DNA of 26,900 nt from Phoronis australis (GCA_002633005.1 NMRA01000469.1:237573-264472), one strand, 5' to 3'. Positions 9,780 to 20,587 are shown, counted from the stretch's first letter. Notes: a model not told the origin generated them from the letters alone. Program-made: numbers and translations.

Positions 9780-10005
9780 GGGCGCATCAAAATGGACTCC
9801 CAGAATATATTGATAAACGCAAAAAAATCCACTAGGAGCACAACGTATTTGGATCAGTCAGATATTCATTATTGGCTGTCGTCACCTCCATACTAGGAAG
9901 CATTCGGTAAAACTTCACACAGCTCCGAAAGTCAACATCAGTCATGGCCTTCTCATCAGGAACACATCTGCAAACTTTTATAATGATCCTTAGAGCAGTT
10001 TAGCA
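9780..10005. repeat. Continuation of the CACTAGG array
   Basis: The array phrase GTGGGCGCATCAAAATGG and a CACTAGGAGCAC core (9830) are followed by 'ggaacacatctgcaaacttttataatgatccttagagcagttt', the same order of words as at 3118-3170. It is interrupted at 10015 by an inserted element and resumes at 10618. Confidence 0.6.
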
Positions 10006-10617
10006 GATAGAGAGGCTCACTGGTTCCCTGATTATCTGCTAGGGGTAGAGAACACACAGGTGTCATTTAATTTTTCTTGGGAATTTTTTTACACCAGCAT
10101 TTCTGATTGGCTGGTCCAATTCTCAACAGGTAGCGCTTTACGTAATACACTGCCATGACTGATGGAGGAAGTGTACAAAGTAAAGCGGACATAGTTTGTG
10201 GTCTGTTGTACAGACATATCCCTGCTTAATTCATGTTCATGAAATATGAATCAGAAAGTTGTGGTTGTGCCTTTTCGCAGTGCATTTCTTTACTGTCACT
10301 GACTTTTGTTTAAGTTGCTGTCCCCTTGTATTCACACAATCTGAATAACACACCTGTTAAATCGGCCAGTTGTGTCTGCATTGTATGTGCTTCAAGCACA
10401 TGGCTATTAAACATCACTGCAGAAATGAAACATTTGCTGTCACGACACTTGCATGACAAGGCTAACAATCGTTCACAGTGTGCCATTTTCATTCTTTGTT
10501 GTAAAACTAACCAATGACTGCAGAGGTTACGTCAACCAGTGACAAATTTGTTCTATTGAATGATACCTGCATGTTCTCTACCCTCTCGCGGACATGCACA
10601 GAACCAGCGATAAAGAG
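10006..10617. mobile_element. Non-autonomous hAT-like element with 9-bp target duplication
   Basis: The element spans about 10015-10608 (594 bp). Its ends share CTGGTTC ... GGGGTAGAGAACA on the left (10021-10055) and, inverted, TGTTCTCTACCC ... GAACCAG on the right (10571-10607), an inverted repeat of roughly 40-45 bp with an unmatched middle. It is flanked by GATAGAGAG (10006-10014) and GATAAAGAG (10609-10617), a 9-bp direct repeat with one mismatch; joining the flanks restores the array. No transposase is encoded; the frames at 10310-10517 are incidental. Confidence 0.7.
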
Positions 10618-11075
10618 AGTGGGTGCCAGAAAACAGACTCAAAAATAACAAAAATGGCCACAACGTAGTTTAAAATGCGCCAAATCCACCAGAAAAGAAA
10701 AAGGCATCACCCTTTCCTTAGTAAAAACCTATCTGCCAAAATTCATGAAAATCCACCAAGAAACTCCAAAGGTACAGAGGCAAACGTAAAAAAATAAAAT
10801 TGCCACCAGGAGGTACAGTGGCAGTCAGATCGGTATCAAACTCCATGTTTTCAATCACCAGCATCGTAGAAACATATCTGCAAGGGGGTTTAAGAGACAC
10901 AGCAGCCTACGTCAGAATCCCAGACAGAGATGACAACATGCATCCATATATAAATAATTACCGTATGTGGGCGCATAAAAATGGAAAAATGTCAGTTTTT
11001 CAAAACTACTTTTGTGTGAAATGCATGGAGAATCACCATATGTATTTGTGGGTGCATAAAAACGACACATTCTTA
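10618..11075. repeat. Continuation of the CACTAGG array, right end
   Basis: Cores at 10659 (decayed, GGCCACAACGTAG) and 10804 (CACCAGGAGGTACAG) are 145 bp apart, with the shared words 'gccagaaaacagactcaaaaataac' and 'aaattcatgaaaatccaccaag'. The array appears to end in the phrase TATGTGGGCGCATAAAAATGG (about 10965), with a variant at 11047. The same phrase closes the array at 17345. Confidence 0.6.
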
Positions 11076-11081
11076 GGTGGT

Positions 11082-11188
11082 AATAGTCGGGCATTACGTG
11101 CCCATATTTTAAGAACCAACTTTTTCACTGATTAACGGGCATCGAGCTGGTTCTCAAAATTACACACACATTATATCCGACTATTGCC
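11082..11188. mobile_element. Palindromic MITE-like element, copy 2
   Basis: The ends AATAGTCGG (11082) and CCGACTATTGCC (11177-11188) are inverted repeats. Inside is a decayed version of the GAGAACCAGTT hairpin (TTAAGAACCAACTTT ... AGCTGGTTCTCAAAAT). The length matches copy 1 at 143-249. Confidence 0.55.
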
Positions 11189-11996
11189 TTCATAATTACA
11201 ATGTATTGCTGATTAAGAGGCATTCCAGAAAGATTCCAACGGCACTTGGCTCAACTTATGTATTTGCGTGCTCATAACTATGCTAATGACGTAGCTGGAA
11301 CTAAACGACAATGCTTGCCTATTTGAACGTCATCTATGCTAAACAAAGTGCAGCTGTGTTCATAGACAACTTGTGGATGTGAAAATAAAAAATTCTGCAA
11401 ATAGTTGACCTATGCATTAATGACATACCTTGGGGGCTCACATAGCCTGCATGATACAGTGCTATTCCCCAACACCACGTCATGATACTTACTGGGCACT
11501 GTTCAGTGACTTACGGCGGATCATTTTCGATAGAAAACTTGATCCAAAAAACATCTGGCACTTTTCAATGTACCTCATATTCACATACTCGCTATAAGTT
11601 GTGTTTCTAACTAATTTGACCAAGTAGTCACAGAGATAAGAAATTAGCGTGCAGGATCGACTTTAAGAGGAGCTAGTGTTTATTCAAAAAAAACAGTGCA
11701 AACTTCTCAACAAGTTAATGTCAGTTCTGCCCCATTTCATAATGGACGATAAATTGTTTCATTTAAGGCAGAAGTTTGAGAATAAATACAAACACAAACA
11801 CAGACAAAGTTGCTAAGTGCAAAAAAGGTGAGCTAATTAAAATAAGTACATCAAAAAGCTTTGGCTTTCTTCCCTTTGTCAACCTTCTTTACATGCATGG
11901 TTTACATCAAAAGACAGATCCCACCCTTTAACAAATTTATTGCAGTTACTATTTACATTCGCCAGGAATGACCTTTCTAGAGAACTTGCAACTTAC

Positions 11997-12090
11997 ATAT
12001 AAAGTCAGCTGGGTTGTAATGCGGTGAACAGTGCAATCCAATGCCATCAAAGAAGTCCAGAATTTTGTGAGCATTACCAAAATACGCAAC
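11997..12090 (-). CDS. ABCG transporter exon with the NPADFI motif
   Basis: A 94-bp internal exon with minus-strand acceptor TTGCAG before 12090 and donor GTAAGT after 11997. It is entered in phase 0 from 12804-12965 and left in phase 1 to 2008-2071. It encodes [18 protein letters not shown] and then HYNPADFI, the ABCG-specific tail of the nucleotide-binding domain: the strand after the H-loop (gxvaYfG), the helix with FF, and NPADF. All residues expected for the family are present, so nothing suggests decay. Confidence 0.9.
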
Positions 12091-12803
12091 CTGCAATTTA
12101 TACCAAAAGTAGTCAGTGGGTGATTCAGCTTACTCAAGTTAGTTATGGAACACATGGATTATTATAACAAGATTTGAAGTGAGATCTCTCAACAAAATAC
12201 GTTTATGAACTATTGTGTCCAACATTTAATATAATCTAGACTTAAAAATTTATTTGTAGTTTAAAGCTTCAAAAACACACAATGCAGTTATTATTATTTA
12301 GAGAGTTACTTCTGAATGAAAGACTTTTTTACTCTTGTTTTGAGCACGCCATTCACAAGTTAGAACAGTTGTGACTTTCATACTATTACAAATAATTATG
12401 CAAACACCTGATAGTTTCATGAAACAATCCTTACAAACAATACAAATTAACCACATCCTTCATCCCTTTTGTCTTGAATGATGGCAGCCACAATCTTAAA
12501 GCTTCAATCATACATTAATGATTTTAATTCGTGAATTTAAAGTCACAATTTCTGATTGAATTGAAATTCAAACTAAACTAAATAAGATTTGAAGTGGTGA
12601 ATAAAACCGCAGTTCATTCCATTTGGTATACAGAGTGTAATCAAAGTGAAGAATGTGTACTTGATCTAAAAAGCACAAAAATGTATTCCAAGCCACGCAG
12701 GTTTTTAACTGTTGCACTCTATGGCTTTTAAGTGTCAGGCACACACATAACAACCATGAACATTGTTATCAAAGAGGGACTAGATGCAGCTCTGCCAACA
12801 TAC

Positions 12804-12965
12804 CTCTCCTTCACACATTAACAGTACTCTGTCAAACATGTGGAAAATCTGACTAGATGGCTGATGTATTGTGGCTACAATAGTCTTGTTGAAGTGTTGT
12901 GAGTAGGCCTTTAGTGTCTTAATCAGACTACAGGCAGTGCTGGAGTCTAATCCTGAAGTAGGCTC
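12804..12965 (-). CDS. ABCG transporter exon: catalytic Glu, D-loop and H-loop
   Basis: A 162-bp internal exon (54 codons, phase 0 at both ends), with minus-strand acceptor TGTTCAG before 12965 and donor GTATGT after 12804. It opens with EPTSGLDSSTA, so the Walker B catalytic glutamate is its first residue (Walker B is split LMD|E across the intron) and the D-loop follows. TIVATIHQPSSQIFHMFD gives the H-loop histidine and the family-typical QPSS. This is a classic ABCG/White-family ATPase core, which drives ATP-dependent lipid, sterol or small-molecule export after pairing with a second half-transporter. Confidence 0.95.
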
Positions 12966-13149
12966 CTGAACACAGAAAATCCAAAAGATTAATAATCTTG
13001 CCACGGAGCTACAAAGATGAGGTATTCCAACACTAAAATCAGGGATTTGTGAGGTCTGAATCGCACAACTGAAAGTCTAATCAAATATTTTTAACCTGAG
13101 CAAAGTAAAGCAAAAGTCAAAAGGTACTGCACAAGACACTAAGCATCTA

Positions 13150-13690
13150 GCTGTTTGATAGCAAAACAAGGTAGGGGTCTAGCTAACTGATAGTAAAATT
13201 AAATATGTATTTAACAAACTGATAGTGAAACAAGGTAGGGGTCTAGCTAACTGACAGTAAAATTAAATATGTATTTAACAAACTGATAGTGAAACAAGGT
13301 AGGGGTCTAGCTAACTGACAGTAAAATTAAATATGTATTTACCAAACTGATAGTGAAACAAGGTTGGGGTCTAGCTAACTGATAGTAAAATTAAATATGT
13401 ATTTAACAAACTGATAGTGAAACAAGGTTGGGGTCTAGCTAACTGACAGTAAAAAAGTAGGGGTCTGGCTAACTGATAGTAAAAAATATGGATATAACAA
13501 ACTGATAGTAAAACAAGGTAGGGGTCTAGATAACTGACAGTAAAACAAAGTAGGGATCTAGCAAACTGATAGCAAAACAACGTAGGGTCAAGCTAACTGA
13601 CAGTAAAACAAGGTAGGGGTCAAGCTAACTGATAAGAAAACAACTTAGGTATCTTAGCTCACTACTAGGAAAAAACAAGGTAGGGAACTA
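13150..13690. repeat. Minisatellite, 32-bp unit in 64-bp higher-order repeats
   Basis: The 64-bp unit is two half-units: AACTGATAGTGAAACAAGGT plus AGGGGTCTAGCT, and AACTGACAGTAAAATTAAAT plus ATGTATTTAACA. About four full 64-bp units lie at 13150-13440, followed by shorter 26-32 bp variants that become increasingly irregular. It lies in the ABCG intron between 12965 and 14002. The minus-strand open frame at 13371-13580 is a translation of the repeat. Confidence 0.9.
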
Positions 13691-14001
13691 ACTAAGTGAT
13701 TATTGTTATATTAATTCTACACTCTGCTCCAAATAGCTCTTTGAATTATAATCACTGAAAAAAAATATTGTTCTTGATACCAGCATGATACAAGTCCATG
13801 ATATAAGGGGTCATGTGATCATGTAACCTCGAAACAAGTAAATGTTTGGTCATTAGAAAAACAAATTTATTAAACTATGTCTAAAATAACTCAAATCAAT
13901 GGTTGTCAAAATCAAAGCTTTTAGGTATTTTTCAGAACTATATAGAACAGACAATCCTAAATTAAAGATATTTAAGAGTAGTGTCACTAAGAACAACTTA
14001 C

Positions 14002-14102
14002 GTCCATTAACATCAGCATGGGGTTAGTGAGTAATTCACAGGCGATGTTTGTACGCTTCTTCTCACCCCCAGACACACCTCTCGTAAAGGCATCACCAAT
14101 CA
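14002..14102 (-). CDS. ABCG transporter exon: ABC signature and Walker B
   Basis: A 101-bp internal exon with minus-strand acceptor TTTTGTCAG before 14102 and donor GTAAGT after 14002. It is entered in phase 1 and left in phase 0. It encodes [17 protein letters not shown], where VSGGE is the ABC signature (LSGGQ equivalent) followed by the KKR typical of ABCG, and it ends in Walker B hydrophobics LMLMD, with the Glu supplied by the next exon. Joining upstream to exon 17864-17969 gives CLDTVIGD, as expected for the family. Confidence 0.95.
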
Positions 14103-16379
14103 CTGACAAAAGTAAACTGTCAGTTAGCCAATAGTTCCATAACAATAATGCAACGTTAAGATATCCAAAAAACACATAATTAATTAGCAACAGTAGACCT
14201 TTCGGTCATAAGGTTCGCGAAAGTACATAATGTGCTTGTCTTTCAGTGGCGAAAACACTGTGCGTTTTAGCCAACAAGAAGTGTCATTTTCACTTTTGTC
14301 TAGCATTTAGCTTGTTTTCTCGCCAATTGCTTTGATTTAAAAGCAGGAATAGGTGTTCAAGCACGTTCACTCTGCAACAAAATCATAAAAGACGTGCGTT
14401 CTCCTATACAAGTGTTTCTTTTGAATTAAGGGGTCTGGCTACAAACGTATTGGAAAACCATCATTAATTTTGGGGTAACTCAAACCAGTATCAAACACCA
14501 AAGCTAAATTAAATATAAACCTTGCGACTATTCACAGAACTGACTGAAAGAATACAACAACAAAGAATATGTGGAACCCCAGTCAGGCGAGAAAATGTCA
14601 GGTTTCAAAAGTGCTTGACGGATATCGCAACATTGTGGGTAAACACAGAGAGACTCAAGTGTCGCTGGGTAATCTAGAACGGCCCAATTACAAAACACTT
14701 GTAGAGAAAAATCCTAATGACAATGGATATAGTAACTTGCTGCTTCTCAATTTTCAGGCAACCATTTTTCTGGCCAATGTTTCCCTAGTTAGATCTCCAG
14801 CATATTCGCAAGACTTCTGGCCAAACTCAGCAGCCAACCTCATTATATGCACTCCACTTATGTCCACCACACTTTAACACTTAAAAAGATACTAAACCCT
14901 GTTTTGACAACCTATCCTCATTCTGTCACCTCCTCATGCATTATTGCCGTCAATCTTCCAAGTTAAAGGCAGGAATCAATTGAAAACTCTTACTCCCAAT
15001 GTCACATGTTTTATTGTGCCAATAATACATGGTACACAGAAAAATATTATAACTGTTATAATTAGTTGATATGTAAAAATGTTTACCGACAACTTTGATC
15101 TACAACACTGCTTAGGTTTTGTCATCCTTGTAATGTCTATTGATTATTATTGGTTCGTCACAAGAAAAACACATGACAGCGTTTTCCCGTTCAGTGACTT
15201 TAGCAGAGGAAGGGGTTCTGAGCGTTTGATAACATCTAGCTTGTTTGTTAACTGTCAAGCAAAGTCTTTTGTCTGTTATGACAACAGGCAGGCCAATTAT
15301 CTATCAGGCTTATTACAGACCACATGAGAACACCATCAAACCCAGAGTGAATTGGTACATTAGGAAAGAATAGATTATCGTAACTTCCATTGCAGTTGGG
15401 CCATTTTGGGGATTCAAAAACTAAACATGATCACCATTTGACAAGGATTTCAGAAATGCTATTGGTTTATGTTCAAATATGTTATAACTTAACTTTTATT
15501 TTGAACAGCACAGCCCAGTCAGGCTAGATATGATCTTATTGAAGATCAGAGCAATTATCAAACAAAAGAGAGCTGGCCCTCCAACCATAAATGCCACAAT
15601 GGAATTAATCAGTCGTGTAAGATATTGGCTACATGGGTAAACTTCCCAACTTGTTGTTGGGCTATAGAATCAAACAAGTTGGGAGCAACGTAATGAGGAC
15701 TCACGTCCTAATAATCAAATGGTCACATTTCTTTAAAACGTGTATGTACTAATTTGCACACACACCAAACACGATATGGACGCAAACCAACAATGAGTAA
15801 TCTGATAGACATCCAACACTGAAGTATTCCAAGACCACCAATTAAAACATAGCACTAGTCTTTTAACCATCTTCTCATTATTGAAACAATTAACCTTTGA
15901 CATGAGCTTAATGTCAAATTCTGGTCAAGAGATTAGGCTAAAATGCTTTCAGAGATAACACTCATGAGATATCTGTGAGGAAAACATCCAACAGTAAGAA
16001 CTGGCTACCAACCTATGACAGTTAACTCTCACCAACAATCAAATTGACCTTTCGTCATTTTTCAAAGATTTCTTGTTGAGAGTCCACACAATTTCTAAAA
16101 AGATTGTTTGATAGTACCGTACCTATCAAACAGAACTTAAAAGTGATAAACATTAATACGTAGGACTCATGTGTTTTATGAAAAAAAAATACAAAATTAA
16201 ATTTTACTTGTCTTTTGAACACCCCATTATGGACTCCATAAAAATTAAAAGGTGAATAAGATTATTAATATTCAAATTCCGCCAGTTTTGCATGTTAAAC
16301 ATCACAACAGCAACACTGAGGCATTGACATGCGCCCACTGTGCATCGCATACCGTATGTTTCTAAGGTGCTGTAGTAGT
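14103..16379. other. ABCG intron, no further feature recognised
   Basis: Left part of the 3.76-kb intron between the ABC-signature exon and the exon at 17864. Open frames at 14569-14877 and 15079-15327 (plus strand) do not resemble any family I know, and nothing ties them to a transcript. Confidence 0.5.
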
Positions 16380-17345
16380 CGACTCAGACTGAAAATCAAA
16401 TAGTGCTGGTGCATTGTCATTACATAACGCTGAGTAGATTCATTGAAATAAGTCAATCAGTTCTATAGATATAATGCAGAAATGCTCTTCCCCTAAACAA
16501 CATTTGAAAAGCCCATTCTCGAGATCAAAATGATGCCAGCGTATGGCCATAATATATAACTAAGTAAAGCTTTATTGTAATCCTTCAATTGCATCTCTAG
16601 ATACAATCCAGAAACACTCTTTCTCCTAACAAAACATGAAAAGTTCTTTGTCACAATGCTGTAGTGGACAAACCCTTCCTGAAAACGAAAAGTCCAGCAC
16701 ATAAACTTCACACATGTCTGTGGTGTCAAGTTTTATTGACACCAGTCAATCATTTTTTAGATATCCAGAATTGCTCTTTGCCCTACCACATGAAAACCCC
16801 TCGAGAAAAAAAGCGGCCACTAGGGGGTGCAGCAGTAATCAAATTTGGCCAAAACTTTAATTGTGATGGTGCATTGGCATCATATACCTCTGTCTCAAGC
16901 TTCAGTGAAATCAACCCAATCGGTTCTCTAGATATCATCAAGAAAAGCTGTTCTGCCAAACAACACAAGAAAAGCCCTTAACAAAATGGCCACTAGGAGG
17001 TGCTACTATAATGGTAGTTGAATCTGCCAGAAAATTTACAGTCCTGGGCATTGATATCACACATCTCTGTGTCAAGTTTCAATGAAATCCGTCAAACCAT
17101 TCTCTAGATATCTCCCGGAAAGACTCTATCCCAAAAAATACAGAAAATGCCACATACCCTGAACCCAGGGGGTGAAACAGATTGAAACGTGGCATGAACC
17201 ATTCTAGTGACGCCCTACACCCCTTATGCCAAATTTTGTTAAAATCCAAGCAGGTGTTTTTGAGATATAAAGCAGACACACCGACAACTGGACACCCCAA
17301 ACAAAGTGACAACGATGTGTGACCACATATATATATGTGGGCGCA
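16380..17345. repeat. Second degenerate tandem array, units of about 130-175 bp
   Basis: A repeated phrase like TCTCTAGATATCnnnnnGAAAngCTCTtnCCC occurs near 16466, 16597, 16757, 16932 and 17102 (spacing about 131, 160, 175 and 170 bp). Cores CCACTAGGGGGTGCAGCAG (16817), CCACTAGGAGGTGCTAC (16990) and a decayed AACCCAGGGGGTG (about 17163) are about 172 bp apart. The array ends in TATATGTGGGCGCATAAAA, as at 10965. It lies within the first ABCG intron seen here; open frames in it are incidental. Confidence 0.7.
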
Positions 17346-17730
17346 TAAAATTGAAAGCCGCCAGTTCCAGCATTCTCTAACAATAATCATGGAAATTTTT
17401 AAGTGGTGTCCACAGAAAAGTCTAAAACATTGTCAAAGAAATGTCAATGACCTCCATGCGATTGTGGGAAAAATATAACATTTTATCTATTTTCAAATCC
17501 AAACAATCCAAAACTAGTCAAAAATGATGAAAAATATGAATTTAGCAATTTTTAATTACATTTTACATTTTACAAATGTGCGTTCGATCACTTTTGACTC
17601 AAGACAAGAACATATATTGTAGGGTTATCTCCATGGCTAAGTTTTTGTTTTAAGAAAGAGGACAAGGCCCTAATTTATAAAAAAACTATATGTTAAAATA
17701 CAATAAAAATATACATATACGTGTGTATTT

Positions 17731-17760
17731 TTGTATGTGCGTGCGTGCGTGCGTGTGTGT
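17731..17760. repeat. (GT/GC)n microsatellite
   Basis: TTGTATGTGC followed by GTGC repeats and then GTGTGTGT. A short alternating purine-pyrimidine tract lying 104 bp from an ABCG exon, in the intron. Confidence 0.85.
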
Positions 17761-17863
17761 CCGAGATTACCATCAGTCCAATTAACATGATAAAGACTAT
17801 ACTATATGTATACACTACACACACAATAATGGACGAAATAACAAAATATCTCTTGTAACCCAC

Positions 17864-17969
17864 CAGTGTCCAGGCATTTGGTCAGTCCTAGCTCCCGGAC
17901 TACCTCATCAACACGTGCCAGTTTCTCCTTTCGACTCAGTCTATCGGGCAAACGAAGCAAAGCCGTGTA
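17864..17969 (-). CDS. ABCG transporter exon between Q-loop region and ABC signature
   Basis: A 106-bp internal exon with minus-strand acceptor TTTCTAG before 17969 and donor GTGGGT after 17864. It is entered in phase 0 and left in phase 1. It encodes YTALLRLPDRLSRKEKLARV, then DEVVRELGLTKCLDT, the helical subdomain segment just before 'vIGd..RGVSGGE' in ABCG proteins. The YTALLRLP form resembles plant-type and some invertebrate ABCG members more than vertebrate ABCG1 or ABCG2, a statement from memory. No Walker A exon (GxxGxGKT) was found upstream as far as the window end at 26900. Confidence 0.9.
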
Positions 17970-19262
17970 CTAGAAATGAAAGAAGCTCAAGTCAGTGACA
18001 AGTAACAGAATCTACTGTAATTTTTATTGTAATTTAAAGGGTTATGTTTTCCTTGTGTTCTTATTTTCCATTAAAGCTCATTAATGAGTAAAGCCAGGTA
18101 GGTAAAAATTCTCCAGTTTGGACAGTCTTTAAAATTTGAGACAGCCGAATTTTTTTATTCTAAAGATTGGCCCGTGGGTGATTTGAGGCTCATCAAGTTT
18201 CTCAAATATCACGCATATATTTTTGAATTAACGAAGCTTGAAAATAGATTTTACAGTTCATAAAATCGTAAGAATTGCAAAATTGCAGGCCATGCAACGT
18301 TTTCATCTGCTCCATAGTATTTAACACCAAGGTGAATGGCCCTATGTCGTTGATCATCATTATTGAATTTAGGACAACCAATAATGGTTACATCTAAAAT
18401 TTGGTACAAGCTCCAACCATGAGCAAACTAATTGATTTTTCATTGCCCAAAATTGGAGAATTATTACCGTACATAAATTACAGTTCAGCTCATATTAAAA
18501 TGGCCGAGCGTCAAGGTACAGTCAAAGGTAGCAAAAAGTTGACGCAAACAATTCTAAGTCTGTGCTTGTTAGCAGAAGATTTGAAATACAGTAAAAATCC
18601 TACAATTTGGGATAAAAACATTCCTTAAAATATTTTTTTAATATTTTTCTAATTTTGTATAAATGTTCAGTTTACCAAATGCTGCATAGCAGCTATAGCA
18701 TAGAAACTGTCTTAACAAGAGATTTAAATTTTCAGGTAAAATCATATTCTATTTAAAATTTGACAAAATAAAATTCCATTTGTCAGCCATAGTCTGTTCT
18801 AAATTGAAGACTTTTGCCAGTAGTATTTTGTAAACATATCAAATACAACCTCCCAATGTAGAGAGCAGCAAAAACAACTGCTGTTCAGGACCTACTGAGA
18901 CACATTATTGGTCATAGACACCTCTGTCTTACCTAAGGTCAATGGCCAATTAAATGCCTGATAAAACACTTGTGGTTTTTCAGAGAACCTGGCTGCAGAA
19001 AAGTTCATTATAACCACTAGGGGGTATCCACACATGGACACAGGATGATCTCACTCAGGAAATGAATGACCATTACTTGTCTTCTTACAGCATTGCTAGT
19101 TTATCACAGGAGTGTAAGTTTTACAGCATGAACAACACCCTCATTACAAATATCAAAACTATTCATTATAAATAAACATATGGTCTGATCATGCATATAA
19201 AATTTCTCACATGTTCTGCATAAAACTAATTGAATCATTTTAGTAAAAAAAATTACAGAACA
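17970..19262. other. Stretch without a recognisable exon
   Basis: I searched for the missing ABCG Walker A and Q-loop exons on the minus strand and saw none. A single CCACTAGGGGGTATCC core lies at 19014. The plus-strand frame 18401-18628 (75 codons) has no recognisable family. Confidence 0.45.
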
Positions 19263-19513
19263 GGGGCCCGTTCCAACAAAACTAACTTAGCTAAGACAAA
19301 TCTTAAATTTTAGTAAATTTTAAGATAAAACTTAAACTTGTCTCGAGACTGTTTTAAGCAAGAGGTCCTAAGTTTGAATTAAGTTTTTGATAAAAGTTCA
19401 ATCTTAATTTTAACTATTTGACCGGATGGGGAAGTTTCAAAGTTTGGAAGTTAAGACAAATCTTAGACTTAAGTCAAAAATGAACTTAAGTCAGTTTCTT
19501 GGAACGGGACCCA
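19263..19513. mobile_element. Palindromic MITE (GGGNCCCGTTCCAA ends)
   Basis: The left end is GGGGCCCGTTCCAACAAAAC and the right end, inverted, is TGGGTCCCGTTCCAAGAAAC. The body is largely an imperfect palindrome of CTTAAGT/ACTTAAG-type words (AAGACAAATCTTAAATTTTA near the left, AAGTTAAGACAAATCTTAGA near the right). It is about 250 bp with no coding capacity. No convincing target-site duplication was seen. Confidence 0.75.
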
Positions 19514-19619
19514 GGTCTAAACCAATTGTACTGCTACTGTTAAAATTGTTGTAAATATCTAAATATAAAAACTTTCAAGAGTGAAAATTTATTAATCAAA
19601 CTAGAATGCAGGCACCTAC

Positions 19620-19770
19620 TTGTGTTACTTTCCTCGTAAAACGCTGCCATTCTGATATCATTTGGTCCAATTAAATTGAATTGCTCATAAGCAAAATGAT
19701 CAAAACTTTCCACAAGACAGTCTCCAGTAATTCCTGCCATCTCACACTGTGTTATAGTAATTAGCGCCAT
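19620..19770 (-). CDS. Candidate first coding exon of an unknown minus-strand transcript
   Basis: The sequence starts ATG at 19770 and stays open for 50 codons to a GTAGGT donor-like site below 19620 (phase 1). The product begins MALITITQCEMAGITGD and shows no family I recognise. If it is real, its start is only about 110 bp from the start of the plus-strand Ig-SUEL gene. It cannot join directly in frame to the ABCG exon at 17864-17969, which begins in phase 0. It could equally be a chance open frame. Confidence 0.25.
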
Positions 19771-19880
19771 GGAGCCAGGTGCTGGCTAATTTAACCAGTT
19801 GTTGGCAAGCTGGGCAGCACATAAGTGATTGGATGAGCTGGCATAAGGTTCTCTACATCAGAAATCCATGTAAACAGACT

Positions 19881-19941
19881 ATGGATCCAGTGTGTATGTA
19901 CAACAGGCTTAGCACCCTGGTTCTGTTATTGTTGTATACAG
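19881..19941 (+). CDS. Ig-SUEL protein, exon 1: signal peptide
   Basis: First coding exon. ATG at 19881 gives MDPVCMYNRLSTLVLLLLYT; a second in-frame ATG at 19896 gives a shorter start. A short polar/basic N-region (NR) and a leucine-rich core (LVLLLLY) form a typical signal peptide. The exon ends ACA G with donor GTAGGT, phase 1, the usual junction between a signal-peptide exon and an extracellular module. The frame stays open upstream to 19779, but that part is not hydrophobic and is probably leader. No TATA box was seen. The next exon, 20588-20962, also begins in phase 1. Confidence 0.7.
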
Positions 19942-20420
19942 GTAGGTTACCTCACTGGCGGGTAATAACTCCTTATAATGCTACTTGTACTAACTCCATG
20001 ATTCCTGGCTTCAGAAGACATGAAAGTTTTACGTCAATCTTGGCATACCACAAAACTCAACTGCCACGTGCTCAACACAAAAAGAAGCACAAGTTGAGCA
20101 GTGAACTAAGTAACTGAAACTTAAACATTTCTTACTGACCAAACATTTCTTGAATGTTTTAGAATAATGCGTACCAAATACTTTGGATAATAAAAAATTA
20201 CAAAAATCATGATTGAATAGACACTATTAAACTGTTCTATCTTTTTGATGTAGTTTATATTCCACCAGTACAACACAAGTATCATTCCTAAAGTAACATG
20301 TGGTATTGTTCATTTCTAACATAAATCTAACTTATTGTTTCCATTTTTCAATACTCCAAATAGTATAGTGCATAAGTCTCATACGCTAAATATAATCTAG
20401 ACAGGTTTTGACAAAGGTAC

Positions 20421-20570
20421 TTTTGAACTTGTATCATTGTTAATACTACAACTTGAACTTGTATCATTGTTAATACAACAACTTGAACTTGTATCATTGT
20501 TAATACAACAACTTGAACTTGTATCATTGTTAATACTACAACTTGAACTTGTATCATTGTTAATACAACT
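20421..20570. repeat. 30-bp minisatellite, five copies
   Basis: Five head-to-tail copies of ACTTGAACTTGTATCATTGT plus TAATACWACA begin at about 20421, 20451, 20481, 20511 and 20541. The last copy stops 18 bp before the splice acceptor of the Ig exon. Because 30 is a multiple of 3 it reads as an open 10-residue repeat (LELVSLLIQQ) in the exon's frame. A good acceptor lies downstream, so I regard it as intronic. Confidence 0.95.
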
Positions 20571-20587
20571 TTTTTGGAACTTTCCAG

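Noticed and set aside
9524-9841. Poly-Thr and poly-Ser proteins
   Set aside because: Translations of the ACT microsatellite.
13987-14190. Reading the ABC-signature exon as a complete 67-residue protein starting at 14190
   Set aside because: The upstream part is intron (TTTTGTCAG acceptor at 14103) and the tail after LMLMD is donor-side intron.
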